The notes beneath the pieces were generated by a model, which searched no databases, had not been told where the DNA came from, and saw nothing but the letters and a program-made list of their open reading frames with translations. Shown here in pieces: positions 1 through 11,768 of a DNA stretch of 64,000 nt (within the stretch, counting starts at the first letter, position 1; each line of letters begins with the position of its first letter). The translations under genes were made by a program, and so were the position numbers. Source of the DNA: Biscogniauxia marginata (lineage: Eukaryota > Ascomycota > Sordariomycetes > Xylariales > Xylariaceae); the NCBI GenBank assembly GCA_022695795.1, contig MU404067.1, forward strand, positions 372,001-436,000. The letters run 5' to 3'.

Positions 1-1044
1 CTCGGTCCTGACCGATATTGTCAAGGACAAATTCGTAGGACTGACTGACGGTCTGTCGAGCCTGGCCGGTCGGATCGTTGAGGTCGTTTCTTCGACGGAT
101 GTAATTTAGGTATGCCGTCCATAGCTGGACATTGGGGACTGAAAGTAACGTGCGTCCAAAGATGCTCTCGGCCTGGGCAAAGTTGTCCAAGCTCAACTCC
201 ATGTCCAGATACGCAACCCAGATGTCGGCCTATTATTAATTTAGCACGATCTCCGTGCAACCGACACATGCTTTTGAAAAATAAGAAAAAGAAAAAAACT
301 TACTGTTTGTGGGAATATCTTGAGGAAGCGCTCGTATACAGCTCTGGCTTCATCAATCTTGTGGCGGCGTCTCTGTTCGTCAATCAAAGCCAACCAGGCA
401 TCAACATCCCCTCGAGGGTCTTCCTTCACGCGATCCTCAAGGATGCCAACAATGTCAGTGGGGAGTCTCGACTTAGCAGAAGTGGCATTAGGGGTCGCAA
501 CACCATCATTAACCGGTATAGGGACTGGGCCGCTGCTCGCTTGAGCGTGGCCATATGTAGAGATATCTTGAGGTGTAGTAGACTGCTGAAGGGGAGAATG
601 ACTGATGGGGCGAGGTTGCGCCTCGGCAGAGATGGGCTTTAAAGTGTTCGTATGCGCATTTGCAGTAGAATTTGTGCGTGGTGCTAGGACGGGAGCATCA
701 TCTTCGTCATCAGAGGAGCCAACTAGGAAGCCTCCCGCCGTCTTAGGCTTCTTAGAGGGACGAGAAGAGGCAACAGAAGCGCTGCGCTCTACGACAGGCG
801 GTGGAGCAGAAGTAGTAATAGTGACAGACTCGGGATCATACTCTCCAGAGTCTTCATCAATGGAGGCCGAATCACCAGAAGAATTATGGACTGGGTCAAT
901 GGAGACGGAGGGTTCTTCAACTTGTTGGTCGCTATGCTCAGTATTAGAACCATGATTGTCAGCAGCACCAGCCCATCCATCTTCATCCCACGCAGTGCTG
1001 CTGCCCTGCTGGGCAATCGTATCTTCCGGACCTTCAGATGCCAT
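1..1044 (-). CDS. RNA14: mRNA 3'-end processing protein Rna14 (CstF77-like), 5' part of gene
   Basis: Exon 1 is 1044..304 (ATG at 1044-1042, 247 codons). A GTAAGT donor (303-298) and a TAG acceptor (232-230) bound a 74-bp intron, and exon 2 runs from 229 off the left edge. The first ~190 residues are low-complexity, acidic and Ser/Thr-rich, with a basic KKPK stretch. The HAT-repeat region then begins (ILEDRVKEDP, DAWLALIDEQ, ARAVYERFLKIFPQ) and continues across the intron as ADIWVAYLDMELS and LWTAYLNYIRRRND. This is the Rna14/suppressor-of-forked pattern, the scaffold of cleavage factor IA that recruits poly(A) signal recognition factors in the nucleus. The gene is divergent from ASF1 with about 1.2 kb between start codons. 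Family assignment is firm; the C-terminal part is outside the window. Confidence 0.9.
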
Positions 1045-1993
1045 GGTGAGGGTGAGTAGGAATTGGTGATGGCGGAGGTGTCGGCAATGATGAGAAGTAG
1101 GACGTAAGAGTAGCAGTTGGATGCGAGAGGCCGGATTGGGAGATTGCGCAAGGTTAGTAATTAGCTACGAGTCTGTGACGACAAGGAAATCGATTAGAAG
1201 CGAGCTCGCTCCGAAACAGCTTTCGCGATAGATCGACGAGGTTAGATGATCTAGTGGTGGCTGTCGAAAGGGTTTCGCATCGAAGGGAGCTCAATCGGCT
1301 CCTACAGTAGTAAATCGCATATAGTTGCGATCGGTCGCTTCCACTGTGGTTTCCGTATTCCTAAAAAGCGTCGGTTCGAGGAAGACAATGCATATAGCAA
1401 TATGAGAGATAGTAACCGCACACAAGGTGAAGCGGCAAGGTAACGTGGTGTCGCCGCGGTGGTGAATACAGATTGAGAAGACCAAAGGACTAGGTAGCAA
1501 CAAAAAAGGCAGACGACAAAAAAAAACATTAAGATGTCAAAGATCCAAGCTCCAGTGCGCTAGACCAGTACTAGCTTAGAGCGGCTCGATCGTTCAAGCC
1601 TATCAGAGTCCACATTGGTGGACAGTGATTACCCAAGCAGCCGCCAAGGTCCATTGTTCATTTCCGTTCTCGGTTTAGCGTCTACTCAGACAAGGCGGTA
1701 CTCTGCGGCATAATGGCAAACTGGGGCTCTAGTGTATTGAAGTACAGCAGGTACCTTAGGTAGGTACCTGGGATAGAACAGGCTAGGTTACAGCCTGATA
1801 ATAACCTACCACAGCTTGCCAGCTAGGTACCAGCACAGCATTGGCACCACCACATGGGTGATGGCTTGCATGGGGTGCTCTAGGTGGCGACACTGCAAGC
1901 ACTGAACGCGCTCTATTCCTGCAAAAGTCGCGTTCCTCTTTAATTGGGGCCCGCCACCTTTTGTTATCGGCAAAAGAAAACAATTGTGCCCGT

Positions 1994-2029
1994 CACCACC
2001 ACCACCACCACCACCACCACCACCACCAC
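1994..2029 (+). repeat. (CAC)12 microsatellite
   Basis: Twelve uninterrupted CAC triplets lie in the ASF1 upstream region. In one frame they would encode a poly-His run, but no gene is attached to it. Confidence 0.95.
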
Positions 2030-2053
2030 ACAAACAACATCAACACTCACACT

Positions 2054-2056
2054 CAC

Positions 2057-2087
<31 letters not shown>
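2054..2087 (+). repeat. (ACACAT)n hexanucleotide repeat
   Basis: About five tandem copies of ACACAT/CATACA lie 25 bp after the CAC microsatellite in the ASF1 leader or promoter. Confidence 0.9.
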
Positions 2088-2088
<1 letters not shown>

Positions 2089-2249
2089 TCACCCACATGA
2101 AACCTCTGCTGCCATACTGCATCATCCCATCTTCAGGATTGCGCCATTGGTTTTCTTTTTTTCCCACATTCACTCTCCGCATCTCTTCTGCACACAATTA
2201 AACCCTTTCCAAAGCTTGCACCATACACCGCCCATCAGTCCCACCCAAC

Positions 2250-3314
2250 ATGTCGGTCGTTTCTCTACTTGGGGTCAATGTTATGAACAACCCCGCCAAG
2301 TTTACTGACAAGTATGAGTTCGAGATCACTTTTGAATGCCTTGAGCAGCTGGAGAAAGGTACGATCTAGCTGTGGCTTCGTTAGCAAGGTAACGCGTGCC
2401 CGACTGACATGTGGTTTATTAGATCTGGAGTGGAAGTTGACCTATGTTGGCTCTGCTACTTCGTAAGTCTACTGCTACGCTTGTGTTCTCTGTTATCTTG
2501 CCATCTCATCATTCTGATTGACATGCACAGCGACCAATATGACCAGGAGCTCGATTCTCTCCTTGTTGGCCCCATTCCCGTTGGTGTCAACAAATTCATC
2601 TTCGAAGCTGATGCCCCCAAGACGAACCGCATCCCCGACGCTGATATTCTCGGAGTTACTGTCGTCCTCTTAACCTGCTCCTATGACGGTCGCGAATTCG
2701 TCCGCGTTGGATACTACGTCAACAACGAGTACGAGACCGATGAGCTGAATGCCGACCCCCCCGCGAAGCCCATTGTCGAGAAGATCCGGCGAAATGTGCT
2801 TGCAGACAAGCCGAGAGTGACTCGCTTTGCCATTAAATGGTATGTATTTGCCCTATGCTGTTGCCCTTTATTCAGATACCACTTTCGTGCAGCACCTCTA
2901 ACCCTAATGGATAGGGACTCGGAAGCATCTGCTCCCCCCGAATTCCCACCTGAGCAGCCCGAAGCTGATCTCCAGGCCGATGAGGAAGAGTACGGAGCTG
3001 AAGAGCTCGAGGACGAGGTTGAGGAGGAGGCTGATCCTGCCACCGAGAAGAATGGCGAAAGCGGTGCCACCGCTGGTGCCGTCGCTGCTGATGGTGATGC
3101 TGAGATGGCTGGTGTCGAGGAGAACGGCGAGCCAGCCGAAGAGGACGAAATGTCTGAGGACGGAAGCGTCGACCTCGAAAACGAGAGCGAGGATGAGCTT
3201 GAGGAGGAGGGTGAAGGTGATGTCGAGGGTGTCGAAGGCGGGGATGACGCCATGGAGGTTGACGACAACACGACACCGGAGCAGCCGTCATCCAAAGAGG
3301 TCATGGCTCACTGA
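2250..3314 (+). CDS. ASF1: Histone chaperone Asf1
   Basis: Four exons: 2250-2358, 2423-2462, 2531-2839 and 2915-3314. All junctions are GT-AG and in phase, giving 285 residues. The protein opens [18 protein letters not shown], the invariant Asf1 start, and continues through the immunoglobulin-like core ([73 protein letters not shown]) to about residue 155. After that comes a long tail dominated by Glu/Asp, as in yeast and other fungal Asf1. It binds the H3-H4 dimer and delivers it to CAF-1 or HIR during replication-coupled and replication-independent nucleosome assembly in the nucleus. The start is fixed by homology; the first intron lies after codon 36. Divergent from RNA14. Confidence 0.96.
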
Positions 3315-6300
3315 GCACTAGACGATACCCACGATATCAGTCATGGTTAGTATGCATGGACGGTACCCATCGTTGGTTTCTTTTCTTCCTTAGAAGCATG
3401 GGTTGGATGCCGCACGAAGTTATGAGGAGCTCAGCATGACTTTTTGTTTGAGTATTACGCAGGGGGTTGTATGACAGGGCTTTGAGGATGATGCATAGCC
3501 TGGTAGTAACTAGTTTTCCTGTGTCTAGCATACAGATATGATTCCCCAGGATGTGGCATTCTCGTTAGTCATGCTGAAACTGAGTGCGATATTCTTCTCT
3601 CCGTACACGAGCGACCTTTACACTTTGAACCGTGGTGGGTAGGCCAAAAGACAGGGCTGGGAATAGGCATCGTCTTGATACTTGCACCCGTCTGTAACAA
3701 ATAGCAGTCTGGGTAAGAGAATCCAGCCGCATAACATCATTTAATTCCTAGAATGGTGGCAGTTCGGTGCGTCTGGGAGGATGTCTCGGATAAATGGACT
3801 TTAGCACGATCAAACTACATCAGTTATCCTAAATGGGCAATTTTACCAATTAGTATAACCTCGGGGACAAAGCAGGTAAGAATGTCGAGTAATAGCTAGG
3901 AATACCGCAACCAAACAACTCCTCCCCCAGATATTCATTATATCAATGCAATAATGTCAAATTGTGTTCTACGTATAAGATAATCTCAATAATTTAGATA
4001 TTTAGATTATGGGTGTTCTGGGTTAACTCGAGGTAATTATCAAATTAACATTTTAATTAATACCATTGAAGCCTCCCGGAACTAGGAATGTCTATTTTAC
4101 TTCATCTAATACCAATAATCGCTAGATTGAGAAAGTCGTTATTATCGAAATAGGGGTAACATAATGATTTTTGTAATGCTCTAGCCCTGACGGAATCATT
4201 AGTGATGTGATACACGCAGGAAGGCATAAAATACTTGCTAGGATAAATTAGAGGATATGTAACGATGATACAACCTCACCGTCATAGTCTAGGCTGATCT
4301 ACGACATAGAAAGAAAGAAAAAGAAATTCAAATGACCAATTCCTACGCATGATTTTGGTTGGCCAGCCTGCCCAGGCTCTTCTCTGTTGATCGCAGTGGG
4401 TATCCTAAGTCTAGAACAATATTACCAGGCCGAACCTATACTTCAGCGCATTCTAAACCTACGCGCCAGTTGTGCACTCCTGGAGGCCAACCTCCAACAT
4501 TCTGCTAACTATATTATCCACCACTAGCAACTTTTTCGATTGTAGTGTCTTTTCCGAGACTTGTACAAGTCCGACGCCCTAAAGGAGAGCCATCTCCTCC
4601 GAGTCCCCTTTTCATAGTCCTACGTCCAGGTCTTGATGGGAAGCTTCTATCAATATAACCACTGGAGACCCTAGCAGCAGATTTTGACCTGTCATCTACC
4701 TGCTCTTCTCCAGTGGCTTACCTTCCACGCTAGTACGAGCACCCTCTCCTCAACGACGCAGGTTCTCTGGGTATATCAGAACAACGACAGCATACGTAAT
4801 GGACGCAGGCACTAGCTATGACAGGGAGACGAAAGCTAGTAGAAGGTTCTCCTGCTAGAAATGATACCAGCAGGACGAAAGGCGTTTGTCGCGGCAAAGG
4901 AAATGGATTACAGTGAGGGTGTTCCATGCTGATGATAATGGTGGTGAGAAAGAAAAGGGAAGTAGAGTTGGTGGGAGGTGTGGAGAGATCACGCTACGAC
5001 GGCTCCCAGGTTTATATATCGGTGGAGAGGGTGGGATTAAGACGAATGCCGTCGTCAGCTTATCTCGAATAGTTCAAAGTTGACAAGCATAGACTGACTT
5101 GATCCTCGACTTGGGTTAAGCATGAATTTTGCCAGCACAGTGCATTAATACAGTAGACAGGCCATCGTGACGGGGCTCTCATGTTAGTCGGGAGACATCC
5201 GGTGCAGACGTCAAAGACACCTACCTATATTACAACATCAGTTTTGATGATTGCAGGAATAGCTGGGCCATGGGAGTTCGAATCACAAGGTAGCGAGATA
5301 TGTATTCAAGTTCCGAACATAAATGGACTCCTGAGTGCGGAATGCAACGGGAAAATAAGAAAAATATATGAGAACTCATTAGGCTCTTTTAACTTCGAAA
5401 ACTCATAACCTTCAAGCCTAAGTTGTTTGTTATTCAGGAGTTGGACAACAAAGGTGCGTCTTCAACCAACGCTTCAAGACATGTAGTAATCCTAACAGGG
5501 ATAAGTGACTGGTAGCCGGTAATCGAACACATAGATGCGAGAGGAATAATATCTTAGATTGGCACCGGGCCCTCTTAATACGGAAATTCGGTTTTAAGGG
5601 GATGTCAAAGGACGAACACGCCATGGTAGGGTCCTACACGTCCACTGCTCCTCGCCTGGCAATATAGTCTTTGTTAGTATCAGACCAAGGGATGATGGCG
5701 CTCTGGCCAACCAACTCAATGATCCAACATACCTGTTTTCTAACATATCCATCACGGGGAGCATTCATTGACACACAGCCCGCTCCTGGTATGGAATATT
5801 AGCAAAGTCAAATAAATGATATTGCTAGATATGACATATGTACGTTGGTTGCACACATTCGACGGTTGGCTAAATTTATGGAATTTCCGCTTTTCCAGTA
5901 TGATTAGTGAGCCACGTTTTGAATATGAACCTTTACTAGCACATGATTCTTCGAGTCACACCTTGATAGCTTTACTTTCGATGAGCTCCCAACAATACCT
6001 GCCCCGAGCTTCGGCATACATGTAACAGGGTCCCAAATATCAACCCAACGGTGTCAGACAGTGTAGAACACTCGGGTTGACCGTACCCCGAGTCGATGCC
6101 GTCACCTTTCACCGCAGAGACGTCCCAGAGGCTATCTCAGCAACACAACTTAAATAAATTCGCTCCGCATCATGGGACTCCAGTATAACTTCTTCTGGAT
6201 GTTATAAAGCCCACCTTTATACCACCAGCTGTGAAGATCGATTCGATCCCATGATGACGACTCGAGGAAGTACCTCCTCCATGGCAATAGCCGGATGGAC

Positions 6301-8347
6301 TGGTATGACCACACACTGAATACAAACAGCAACGTTTTGGAGCAGAAGCCCCATGAAGGACGCTTCAACGATGTAGATCAAATCTCAACACAAGGCTTCC
6401 CCCATTACGATCAGCAAGACCCGTATAGCCAGCTCCCAGCGGATGACGATAACGTAATAAGGAAAGAACCCGATGGACAAGACCTAAATATTACAACCGA
6501 ATATTCGAGACAAAGCATTAGTCACAGGTATGTGAGCCAGAAAAGCAAAATCACGCACTTGAAGAGGGACAAGGGGTGCAGGTTTAGCGCGGAGGACTAA
6601 GAAATCGACGGTCAGTGAAGGTTGAGGGCCGCCGGGAAGGGCGCCTCGAAGGTCCTTCCACGTACAGGGGCTGTGAATGATACTTTAATTAATGTCGTGA
6701 TTAGAGCTAGGACCATCGTATTATAACTAGATAGGAAGGATGAAACAGGAGGAAGGTCTGAGTGACGGCGGTGCTGGTGGTGCCGTTTAACTTTTGAATA
6801 TCACGATGTCGACAGTCGAGAAATTCGGGAAGGCGGGTGGACTCGGCCGTCTATAAAATTATGACCCATGAATGGCATAGCATGGAGGCGTTGGAAATTT
6901 GTGCGTTCTCAGATACCTGGTTGTGTATAGTAGGAGAGAGGGAGATAGAGAGACAAGACCCCAATAACTAATGCTTGACAAAACTTCTATCTGAGATTAT
7001 TTTGCGTTATATCTCCGTTGTGAAATTTTAAGATTTGAGTCCTCATCGTAGGATTATCTTAATTGAAATAACCCAGTCATAACGTATTCACCTTCTTCTC
7101 TCCACTGGGGAATATTGCTGCAAGCGGATATTCGTGTAATGTTACCTACACAGGAAGATATAACCGGTGTTAATATGTAATACTAGGTAAGTAAGTCTAA
7201 AATAACGGACTGACTACCTAGTACAATAGGACACCTTTCTGGAAAAACTTGGTCGAAATCTTCAAACCCTCTTTATTACCTTGTCACCTACAGTCAAGCT
7301 TGAGGTGATTTATCTAGATACTCCCTTTCTATTGTTGTATTCTCATGATTATTCGTTTTTCGGCATGGAAAGATAGCAAGCTTCAGATCAATAGGATTGA
7401 ATGTACACTATGTAAATAGATGGAAACCGTATCTGCCAGAGCTTTTAGTGTCAATATAGGCATATGCTGTGATGTATTAGGTTAAATAGATCCTGAAGAG
7501 GGAGGTCCTGATACATGTATAGACGATAGGTGTTGGTCGTATACACTCTCAGCTATAATTAGTTACTTTCCTAAATGTACCTAATTAGGTATATTCGAAA
7601 TAATGTATATACTATGTCGCAAGGGCAGCGCCGCCACGTGCGTTATGTAATTAGGGCTTATATACCTAAATCTATGTGATAATATGTATATTTAAAACTC
7701 GAAGAGCCGGCTTTATTTTTGAACTTTGGTCCTCCTTTCTCCTCAAGCATGTTTATTTTCCCGGTCATGTTAATCATGGCTGGCCTACTAGCAGAGCAGC
7801 TAGGAGTAAGCGAAGCTGAGCTACTGAGCACGGCATCAACAATAAGATCGTTCGGTATCAGATGGTAACTCATAGCCACTGTGGCCATATAATCTAGTTT
7901 TCTTAGTGGCGTAAGCAGATGAATGCATAGCGCTGCCCGCTTGACCCACACACAACTCTAAGAGCGTATATATATATATACTTACCAATATATGTCTAAA
8001 TGCCCACACACCAGCCGCAATAGTAAGCCTCATATTACTTTCCTACCTCTTCACGCTGAATATTTTTGCTCCCAAATTCCATTTGATGAGCTTTCGTCAA
8101 CATAGTGTGTAGCCACGCCCTTCTTTTAATTTCGCATACACTGCAGCTCTACCTCGAGGTCTGTGAGGCTCTACTCAGTATTGAACCTTGTACTGTAGTT
8201 ATCGTTTTCCAATGTCGAAACAAGCTTCTTTAACTTTGTCTCTTGAGGTTTTCCGGGTTACTACAAGACTACCGACTTCATATCGTCACACACTTCATCT
8301 CATAAAAATATACCAAACTTTCCACATTGAAATGCACACTGCCAAAT
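3315..8347. other. Gene-poor intergenic region
   Basis: Five kb without a convincing gene. The first ~250 bp is probably ASF1 3' untranslated sequence. Long parts (3.9-4.3 kb, 7.0-7.7 kb) are AT-rich but not repeat-like. The longest open frame, 6295-6600 (101 codons, plus), has no recognisable domain and no clear upstream context. Scattered TAGGTA-type motifs occur (for example 7188-7225 and 7578-7595). Confidence 0.6.
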
Positions 8348-8662
8348 ATGTCTTTCCCAAAATCTCCATCTGGCCCCGATAGCAGACAGATAAAGTTCCC
8401 CATACGGAGCAAGCCAAAACTGGCCAACGATCAAACCTCCGGCGCCCACGACCGCAAGCCCGCCACCAAACAGCTATGCAAAACACCAACCATCACTGTC
8501 GAGTCCTGCGAACCCGGCTCTCCCGCCACTCCGGATTTTGCTGCCACCCCGGCGAGCACAGAAGATAAAGAGCAGCGGTACAACTTGGGTAGAGGAGGGA
8601 ATAATAAGTTATCTCCACCTGTCGCGCCCCGCAATGAGATATGGGGATGGGCTACGGTCTAG
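8348..8662 (+). CDS. Possible small hypothetical protein
   Basis: An intron-less 104-codon frame starts at ATG 8348 (MSFPKSPSGPDSRQIKF) and ends with IWGWATV before TAG. An in-frame ATG 21 bp upstream at 8327 would add seven residues. The protein is polar and disordered: Lys/Arg-rich at the start, then Pro/Ser/Thr/Ala (PGSPATPDFAATPAST), then a short charged segment. No domain, signal peptide or membrane helix is visible. An A/T-rich stretch resembling a TATA element (ATAAAAATATA near 8300) precedes it. Small proteins of this composition are common in filamentous fungi, but I recognise no family; it may be a chance frame. Confidence 0.4.
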   Translation: MSFPKSPSGPDSRQIKFPIRSKPKLANDQTSGAHDRKPATKQLCKTPTITVESCEPGSPATPDFAATPASTEDKEQRYNLGRGGNNKLSPPVAPRNEIWGWATV

Positions 8663-9662
8663 GTAGTGGGCATGTTCATTAGGGGTTAGTGAAGGTGTAT
8701 CGAAAGAGGGGGGAGAGCAATTAAATGATTATAGGGTGATGACGATAAGCTAGAGATGTTGAAGACAGCGATGATAGAGGCAAGGGTGATATTAGCGTGG
8801 TCAAAGCCAAAGTTATCTCAAGCCGCCCCATTTTTGGACTTTGGGTTAGAATATGTTGGCTGGAAAGGAAGACGGGGAGGAAGAGTAGGTATTTAGCGGA
8901 GCCATGCTGGTATCTTATCTTGTAACGCATAACTAGGTAGCTTTCTCCCTTTCTTTCCTTTTAGGCCGAGATCCAGCTCAAACATACATGTTTTCTCGAA
9001 GCCATAATCAAGTGAATACTATAATCAACAAGTGTATCTAGTCTCACCACTATACTAACTAGCGCTAAAGTGGTTCCGTCTTCCCGGTCTGCCGGCCTAC
9101 CAGTGACCCACCTTTACATGTCTGGCGGACCGGCGGTTGATCGGGAGTCGTTGGCGTAGTCTCCCCGGCCGGCACGCTTCAATCATTTCTTGTAGGTCGT
9201 ATTAGGTACTAGACTCTTCTTTCTTATTCCATGTATTTGATGTCCTTGTTAGCCATCCTTCGTAATGCACTCAAACATATATCCCTATACTCCGTCTTTC
9301 CCCCCTTTATCTGTGAAGAAGTATTATTCTCCCTTATCTAACTCGAGAATCTTAAAATAAAGGATGCTGCAACAAATTCATAATACCTGATAATACCTAC
9401 GCATTCGCAATGATTTGTTAACATACATTATAAGACATAGGAGCAATGAATTTAGGCGCCTTAGCAAATAACATTGCATTCATTTCAAAACATCTTATTA
9501 AGATATAAGACAGGGGTATTCATTCGCTTTCCAAATACACTTCATCTCCCCCGTTATCTGTTAGTAGATTGTTGGCTATTTCACCGTTCCAGTCGCATCA
9601 GTCCCATTTACCCATAAGAATTGTGTAAACGCGAACGACTCGGAGAAAAATGGCCTTTGCGT
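8663..9662. other. Intergenic region between small ORF and peptide transporter
   Basis: No gene seen. The region near 9080-9180 is GC-rich with several CCGG-containing short inverted segments; 9330-9560 is AT-rich and probably 3' flanking DNA of the transporter. Confidence 0.5.
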
Positions 9663-11768
9663 CTATGCCGCCGCGTGCAATTTCTTGTCGAGGCCCTGTG
9701 CATGCATAATCCTTTCCTGATCGGCCTGAGCTTTCTCTATGGCTGAGAAATCCTCGTCCAGGTTCTGCTTCCCCTTAAACACGCTGTCTGGTAGCGCGTT
9801 GAGCGCCTCTTCCTCCTTATCCGTCTCGCGGAATGCGAAGTGGAAGGCGAGGCCGCCGAGAGCCGCAATTACGGCGACGGTCATGTAGAGCCAAACGAGG
9901 TGGGGGTCCTCGGAGAGCGGCACGAAAGCTTGTGAGATGGCCGCTGAGAAGGCCTGCGAGAACCAGAAAACGCCTGTGATGAAGCCACGCATGTTCTTGG
10001 GCGCCTTGGTAAACGCGTACTCGAGACCGGTAATAGACGCAAATATCTCAGACAGGGCGATCAGGACGTAGGCCGGCGTTTGAATCCAGACGGTCAATGG
10101 CGGCTTGTACTCTGATTCGGGGATAATAGCACCATCATCATAGCCTAGAGCTGACTTGCAGCTCGAGGCAGTACCATAGCCTGAGATCTCCCTGCAGGGA
10201 GATAATTGGTAGATGTAGTGCTGAATTATGGCGGCGACAACCATGGCCAAGGTTCCCAGCGCAAAGCCCGTGGTGATCTTCTTGATGGGGGTGAAATTGA
10301 TTCCAATCCTCCTCAAAAGGGGATAGAAGAATTTGTCGCATATAGGGATGAAAATAAGCAAGGAAATGGGGTTAAGATTGTTTACAATGTCGTTAGGCAC
10401 ACCACTGAGTGTCATGGTAGCAGCTTGGGAAGTGAGATTGGAAGTAAGCTGATTGTAAGGTAGCCAGTAGATTGGGTAGACAAAGAAGACAGCACAGGCC
10501 TTGCAACCACGGCGAACCTCCTCAACCCAATTGTCATCAAATGTCATCCATGACGGGCGTTCGGCCTCGGGAATGTTGCTCGGCTTCACTCTCTCGAAGA
10601 AGCCGGGCTCGCGAATGTTTTTGACTAACGTGACAGGGTTCAGGGACCAGCGACCTTTCATTGAGAGGGTAACCAAGCCGAAGAATTTGCCCAGGACAGA
10701 GCCGGTGGGCGGACGTCGGGTGTACTTGGACTTGAAAGCGATCAAGACCATGGGACAGAGGACGAACATTATGGTGGGTAGAGTGAAGGCAAGCCAGAAC
10801 CCGACGTACTTCTCAGCGTAGACCATAGAAATCTGGCCGACAAGCGAACCAACATTGATAAAGAAGTAGTAACGCATGTAAATGATAGAGATGGTCAAGA
10901 CAGGGTCTTGGACCACGCGCTCGCCACTCTTCAGGGTTTTTATGATAGCCCGGGGCTGGGTGGCTTCGTACTGCTCGGCAATCATGGGGGAGATGTTGGC
11001 CTTGAAGAAGCCGACACCGATACCAAAGAAGATAAGGCCCACGGCAAAGCAGCCGAGAGCGCCATTCGGGTTCGCTATGACGGGGGGTAGCGCCGAGATG
11101 ATAATGATGATGTGACCGAAGGTTGCGACGACGATAGCCACGTGGATCGTCTTATACTTCCCCCAATACGTATCGGACAGATATCCACCTGGCGGACGAC
11201 AGCCAGTCAATATCAAATATATTATCACTTGAAATTTACGTACCGAGCAACGGCATCAGGTAGGCCCAAAAGCTGTTGAACGTGACTAGGCCAGTAGAAG
11301 CCTGTTGGCCCCGGTCGAGGGCGCCAGGCTGGCCATAGGTACCGGCGGCGCCGGTGGAGGAGTTTGCCGGTAGAGGCTGCTGGATGAAATTTACGACTGT
11401 TGACAACGGTCAGCCTGAAAGGATGTACCTACTGAAGGAAAGCCAGCTGAGAAGCGACGGGGAGACGAGGGGTAATGATGTGACGACGTACAGACGGCAG
11501 TAGTGCCATAGTATGCGAATCGCTCACAGAGCTCGATGAAAGCGATGGTGTAAATGATGAAATTGATCTTGCCCTTGACGCGGCGCAGAGTCTCGAGTTC
11601 GGACTGGGTGGGATATTCCTCGCCATTGGGACCCCGGAGGAGGTCCTCGGTATCAGAACCTGATGTAATTACACCCACATCGGCATCCTTCTTGGTGTTG
11701 ACTGCCTGATTCCCATTGATCGGAACCTTCTCGTTGGGCACAGTTGCGGGATCGACGCCAGTCGACAT
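9663..11768 (-). CDS. PTR2: PTR2-type proton-coupled di/tripeptide transporter (POT family)
   Basis: Three exons: 11768-11492, 11396-11244 and 11188-9663, with introns of 95 and 55 bp (GTACGT donors), 651 residues. The cytosolic N-terminus of about 75 residues leads into helix 1 (NFIIYTIAFIELCERFAYYG). The POT/PTR signatures are both present: GGYLSDTYWGKYKTI, and the helix-5 motif RYYFFINVGSLVGQIS. The remaining hydrophobic segments fit the usual twelve-helix plan with a large central loop (about residues 310-370). It ends in a charged cytosolic tail (EEEALNALPDSVFKGKQ). This family imports di- and tripeptides at the plasma membrane using the proton gradient. An HGATAR-type GATA site (TGATAA near 11861) lies about 95 bp upstream, which could link it to nitrogen control, but one site is weak evidence. 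Confidence 0.93.

Larger units (their letters stand above)
1045..2249. promoter_or_regulatory. Divergent intergenic region between RNA14 and ASF1
   Basis: No gene is supported here. It must hold both promoters. The ASF1-proximal part (about 2100-2249) is strongly pyrimidine-rich on the plus strand, as is usual just upstream of constitutive fungal genes. It also contains a CAC microsatellite, an ACACAT microsatellite and a short inverted repeat (CAGGTACC at 1748-1755 facing GGTACCTG at 1763-1770). No clear TATA box is seen for either gene. Confidence 0.55.

Noticed and set aside
1961..2308. Frame with a run of His and Thr-His repeats ahead of ASF1
   Set aside because: Produced by CAC and ACACAT microsatellites in the leader, and it overlaps the true start codon in another frame.
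2714..3304. 196-codon frame antisense to ASF1
   Set aside because: A Ser-rich mirror of the acidic Asf1 tail; shadow of a real gene.
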